Shown: in pieces, positions 6,033-8,044 of the stretch | How the letters are laid out: each line of letters opens with the position of its first letter | Numbering within the stretch: position 1 is the stretch's first letter | Origin: JAICIG01 sp035532215 | GTDB taxonomy: Bacteria > Planctomycetota > Planctomycetia > Pirellulales > JAICIG01 | Direction of reading: 5' to 3' | DNA length: 8,044 nt | NCBI GenBank assembly: GCA_035532215.1 | Contig: DATKRK010000194.1 | Coordinates: 1 to 8,044, forward strand | Notes under the pieces: generated by a model | What the model saw: the letters and a program-made list of their open reading frames with translations, nothing else | Told to the model about the DNA's origin: nothing | The model's database searches: none | Made by a program: the position numbers and the translations under genes

Positions 6033-6354
6033 GCCATCAGGCTATCGATTTTGTTGGTTCGAAGTAAGGAAGTTTGCAGAAGCCGGGAAGCGATCGCGAG
6101 CCGAGCCCGCCTAGGCGCCTGACGGCCGCTATTGGCTAGCCTACCGCTTCGCGGCAGGCCGGGGCAATGGATTTTTACCGGGCGACGGGCTGCGGGGTGC
6201 GAGCATCGGTTCGCGCGATTGGTTCCGACTGGTTTTACAGCGAACCTCTACCGACGGCGCCTCCCGCGCGCGCCGGCTTGGCGCTTGGGAAGCCATCTTC
6301 TAGGCTGTCGGGCGAGGATCAAACGACGAAACGCCCTGTGTATGAATTCCAAGC
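6033..6354. other. Intergenic region between the micro-gene and the antiporter
   Basis: These 322 bases have no convincing gene and separate two divergent genes, so they should hold both promoters, although I see no clear -35/-10 pair. Recognisable items are a perfect ten-base palindrome (CGCCTAGGCG, 6108-6117) and the hairpin repeat at 6137-6159. A seven-codon ATG frame (6342-6365) overlaps the antiporter start. The small open frames across it have no hydrophobic or motif content. Confidence 0.6.
6137..6159. repeat. Short interspersed repeat, copy 2, forming a hairpin
   Basis: Bases 6137-6155 match 3715-3733 at 18 of 19 positions. Here the element extends into a hairpin: GCCT (6139-6142) pairs with AGGC (6156-6159), then an A-C mismatch, then CCGC (6144-6147) with GCGG (6151-6154) around a TTC loop. 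No T tract follows, so it is not a typical terminator. Confidence 0.5.
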
Positions 6355-8044
6355 TTGAGTTCTAGCGACGTCACCATTTTGTTTTTGGGGTTGGCCGTGT
6401 TGCTCGGGGCGGCGCACGCGTTCGGCGAATTGGCGCGCCGCATCGGCCAGCCGGTGGTCGTGGGCGAAATGTTCGCCGGGCTGCTGCTGGGGCCGACCTG
6501 CCTGGGCGCCGTCGCGCCCGCCGTGCAGCGCCGCTTGTTTCCCGCCGAAGGCCCCGCCGCGATCGCCCTCGACGCCGTCGTCGCGTTGGCCGTCGCCTTG
6601 GTGCTGTTGATCGCGGGCCTGGAGGTCGATCTGTCGAGCGCCGCGCGCCAAGGCCGCGCGGCGATCCTGGTGGCGCTAGCCGGATTGTTGGCGCCGTTGG
6701 CCGTCGGCGGCGCGCTGGCCTGGCTCGCGCCGAACTGGTGGGGCATGCCGCCCGGCGGAACGGCCGGATCGTTCGCCATTTTCTTTGGCGCCGCGCTAGC
6801 CGTCAGCGCTCTGCCGGTGATTGCCAAAATCCTGCTCGATTTGGACTTGTTTCAAACCGATTTCGGGATGCTCGTGCTGATCGCGGCGACGATCAACAAT
6901 TTGCTCGCTTGGCTGACCTTTTCCGTGGTGCTGGGAAGCGGAAGCGGCGAACAGACGTTGGCCTATACGCTCTTGTTGACGATCGGCTTTGTGGTCGCGA
7001 CGCTCTCGCTCGGCCGCTGGGCGGCCGACAAAGCGCTGATCTGGGTACAGGCCCATCTCTCGTGGCCCGGCGGCGTGTTGGGCTTTTTGCTGCTGAGCTG
7101 CCTGGTCGGGGCCGCGGCCACCGAAGCGATCGGAATTCACGCCATCTTCGGCGCGTTTCTCGTGGGCGTCGCGCTCGGCGATTCGCCGCACCTGCGCGAG
7201 CAAACGCGGCACATCATGCACCGCTTCGTCGAGGGCGTCCTGGCCCCGATCTTCGTCGCTTCGATCGGCCTGGAAGTCAACTTCATCGCCAATTTCCGCC
7301 CGGCGCTGGTGCTGCGCGTGCTGGCGCTGGGCATCGCGCTCAAGGTCGGCGCCTGCTGGCTTGCGGGGCGGGCGGGCGGATTGCGCAACGGAGAAGCCTG
7401 GGCGGTCGGCTGGGCCATGAACGCCCGCGGCGAGCTGGGCATCGTGCTCGGGCTGTTGGCATGGCAAGCCGGCGTGATCCGCGAGCGATTGTTCGTGGCG
7501 CTGGTCACGTTGGCCGTCGTCACTTCGGCGCTGGCCGGGCCGATGATTCAACGCTTGCTCCGCCGCGGCCGCGTTTGGTCGTTCAGTTCGGCGCTCGACG
7601 GGCTGGTGTGCGTGCCCGATCTCGACGCCGGCACGCCCAAGGAAGCCATTTTGACGCTGGCCAGTCTGGCGGCTCGGCACGCGGGAATCTCGCCCGAAAC
7701 GGTCGTCGCCGCCGTGCTCGAGCGCGAGGCCGAGATGGGAACCAGCCTGGGGCACGGCATCGCGGTTCCCCATGCGCGGATCGAGGGGTTGAAAAGCGCC
7801 GTGGTGGCGGTGGGCCTGGCGCCTCGCGGAATCGCGTTCGACGGCATCGATCTGGAACCGACCCGCGTCGTGTTCCTGATCCTGACGCCGTTCAAGGAAA
7901 CGGACACGCAGCTTCAGATCATGGCCGCCATCGCCCGACTCGGGCGCGAACCCCGTTTGCTCAGCGAGATTCAGCAAGCCAAAACGCCGACTGCACTGCT
8001 CGCGGCATTGCGCGTCGCCGACGCCCAGACGCCTTCGGGCAAGC
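6355..8044 (+). CDS. CPA2/Kef-type cation:proton antiporter fused to PTS IIA domain (3' end beyond window)
   Basis: The frame is open to the window end (563 codons, incomplete). Residues 1-400 form a polytopic CPA2-type exchanger. They show G-E-L-A-R-R-I-G-Q-P-V-V-V-G-E (24-38), A-G-L-L-L-G-P (41-47), L-I-A-G-L-E-V-D-L (85-93), A-V-S-A-L-P-V-I-A-K-I-L (149-160), H-A-I-F-G-A-F-L-V-G (262-271), S-I-G-L-E-V (303-308) and M-N-A-R-G-E-L-G (355-362). After a short linker, residues 422-563 match the fructose/nitrogen PTS IIA fold, with G-H-G-I-A-V-P-H-A-R (467-475) including the phosphorylatable His473. CPA2 exchangers swap K+ or Na+ for protons, and IIA domains accept phosphate from HPr-type proteins, so the fusion suggests phosphorylation-controlled ion transport (inference). 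The TTG start is the first start after an in-frame stop (TGA 6343-6345) and fits the usual S-D-V-T-I-L opening; no strong ribosome binding site is visible. Residues 181-182 are Asn-Asn where family members usually have an acidic pair member. Confidence 0.93.
   Translation, partial: MSSSDVTILFLGLAVLLGAAHAFGELARRIGQPVVVGEMFAGLLLGPTCLGAVAPAVQRRLFPAEGPAAIALDAVVALAVALVLLIAGLEVDLSSAARQGRAAILVALAGLLAPLAVGGALAWLAPNWWGMPPGGTAGSFAIFFGAALAVSALPVIAKILLDLDLFQTDFGMLVLIAATINNLLAWLTFSVVLGSGSGEQTLAYTLLLTIGFVVATLSLGRWAADKALIWVQAHLSWPGGVLGFLLLSCLVGAAATEAIGIHAIFGAFLVGVALGDSPHLREQTRHIMHRFVEGVLAPIFVASIGLEVNFIANFRPALVLRVLALGIALKVGACWLAGRAGGLRNGEAWAVGWAMNARGELGIVLGLLAWQAGVIRERLFVALVTLAVVTSALAGPMIQRLLRRGRVWSFSSALDGLVCVPDLDAGTPKEAILTLASLAARHAGISPETVVAAVLEREAEMGTSLGHGIAVPHARIEGLKSAVVAVGLAPRGIAFDGIDLEPTRVVFLILTPFKETDTQLQIMAAIARLGREPRLLSEIQQAKTPTALLAALRVADAQTPSGK

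Noticed and set aside
5823..6122. Plus-strand 99-codon frame over the intact micro-gene
   Set aside because: It is polar, low-complexity and antisense. Differences between the two copies are synonymous on the minus strand, not on this one.
6796..7977. 393-codon minus-strand open frame
   Set aside because: It is antisense to the antiporter, with low-complexity Arg/Gln/Asp/His content and no family motifs. The plus frame has clear CPA2 and IIA motifs.
1..8044. CRISPR array, tRNA or rRNA genes
   Set aside because: I saw no regularly spaced repeats and no cloverleaf or rRNA-like conserved stretches.

Overview
The window looks like chromosomal DNA of a planctomycete, probably of the Pirellulales type. 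The evidence is the mostly high-GC coding sequence, several small membrane-anchored proteins starting with an R-R-x-x-x-Q-F-S-L-R/K signature followed by a hydrophobic helix and degenerate leucine-rich repeats, a large DUF4153/DUF4173-like membrane protein, and an antiporter fused to a PTS IIA domain. This assignment rests on recalled family patterns, not on a search.

Layout. (1) Positions 72-1448 (+): mnmE, the tRNA-modification GTPase, complete to its FCIGK end. (2) Positions 1554-3615 (-): three tandem paralogous genes, transcribed from the high-coordinate end, with 7 and 51 bases between them. Each has a membrane anchor, an R-E-Q helix, a P-W-L-x-x-L domain and an LRR-like tail ending in L-P-x-C. 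The block converges on mnmE and is visibly lower in GC than its flanks. (3) Positions 3796-3975 (-): a decayed copy of a tiny membrane-protein gene. (4) Positions 4080-5717 (+): a 545-residue polytopic membrane protein of DUF4153/DUF4173 type. (5) Positions 5847-6032 (-): the intact 61-residue copy of the tiny gene, so two direct-repeat copies 2050 bases apart bracket the large membrane-protein gene. (6) Positions 6355-8044 (+, runs off the window): a CPA2-type cation:proton antiporter with a C-terminal PTS IIA domain.

There is no classic mobile element, CRISPR array, tRNA or rRNA. mnmE is housekeeping. The other genes are envelope-located and mostly of unknown function, and no pathway clearly links them. 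The best leads are: the tandem anchor/LRR paralog cluster, in which one member carries the anchor signature twice; the bracketing duplicated micro-gene with a +1 frameshift in one copy; and the antiporter-IIA fusion, in which the position normally holding the ion-coupling D-D or N-D pair reads Asn-Asn.
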